Source of the DNA: Collinsella sp. AF02-46-1
Lineage (GTDB): Bacteria; Actinomycetota; Coriobacteriia; Coriobacteriales; Coriobacteriaceae
Reading direction: 5' to 3'
Length of the DNA stretch: 11,525 nucleotides
Assembly: GCA_934876235.1 (NCBI GenBank)
Contig: CAKXKM010000061.1
Coordinates: forward strand, 1 to 11,525
Shown: positions 11,433 to 11,525 of the stretch, in pieces
Layout of the letters: each line of letters begins with the position of its first letter
Position numbering within the stretch: position 1 is the stretch's first letter
Made by a program: the position numbers and the translations under genes
The notes under the pieces: model-generated
Told to the model about the DNA's origin: nothing
The model's database searches: none
The model's input: only the letters and a program-made list of their open reading frames with translations

Positions 11433-11525
11433 ATGAGCGACATCATGAGGCCGATCCCGTTTTCGCAGCTGATGAACTGGATCATCGAGGAGCACAAGAC
11501 CCAGGACGCCATCTTTGGCGTACGC
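11433..11525 (+). CDS. ygfK: YgfK, N-terminal start (partial, runs off the window)
   Basis: ATG 11433 has GAGGAG six bases upstream and opens a frame of 31 codons to the window edge. The first residues, MSDIMRPIPFSQL, match the start of E. coli YgfK (MGDIMRPIPFEEL), and the following EEHKTQDAIFGV fits its continuation. YgfK is a large (about 1,000-residue) iron-sulfur flavoprotein related to the glutamate synthase small subunit. It was first annotated as a putative selenate reductase subunit and is now linked to anaerobic purine and uric-acid degradation. Its place directly after ssnA supports the call. No domain beyond the N-terminus can be seen here. The run of hairpins before it could set its expression apart from ssnA. 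Confidence 0.85.
   Translation, partial: MSDIMRPIPFSQLMNWIIEEHKTQDAIFGVR

Overview
The window looks like chromosomal DNA of a high-GC gut actinobacterium of the Coriobacteriia, most likely Collinsella or a close relative. This is an inference from codon use, the GC-rich and hairpin-rich intergenic DNA, the TGGGGAC-type intergenic repeats and the gene content. No rRNA or other diagnostic marker is present.

Layout, left to right. Positions 1-170 hold the end of a ROK-family sugar kinase, followed by a strong terminator. Positions 287-712 hold wreckage on the minus strand. The first 22 codons of an IS200/IS605 TnpA transposase, with its left-end hairpins and a hairpin burying the ribosome binding site, are joined to the last ~75 codons of a DegV-family protein. 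Positions 712-1153 have no gene but several repeats and inverted repeats. Positions 1154-2983 encode a tight two-gene plus-strand unit: a Gfo/Idh/MocA oxidoreductase and a DeoR-family repressor. A terminator follows, then an array of three 57-nt palindromic units (3075-3292) lying between convergent genes. Positions 3361-6531 hold a minus-strand pair, a U32-family RNA-hydroxylase-like protein and an RluA-family pseudouridine synthase, both probably acting on RNA.

From 6714 rightwards the genes appear to serve purine and amino-acid nitrogen metabolism. They are ridA (plus), a PAS/HTH regulator of the YheO/DauR type (minus), a divergent NCS2 xanthine/urate-type permease (plus), the amidohydrolase ssnA (plus) and the first 31 codons of ygfK (plus). 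ssnA and ygfK are hallmarks of the anaerobic purine/uric-acid degradation cluster (ygeX-ygeY-ygeW-ygfK-ssnA-hyuA-xdhD type), also called the selenium-dependent molybdenum hydroxylase cluster. The window therefore ends a few genes into such a locus. The permease would bring in the purine, SsnA and YgfK would act in its breakdown, and the PAS/HTH protein is the obvious local regulator. RidA could clear the 2-aminoacrylate expected from a YgeX-type lyase.

The least explained structures are the three-unit palindromic array, the structured leaders ahead of ssnA and ygfK, and the RBS-masking hairpin that survives in the broken IS200 end.
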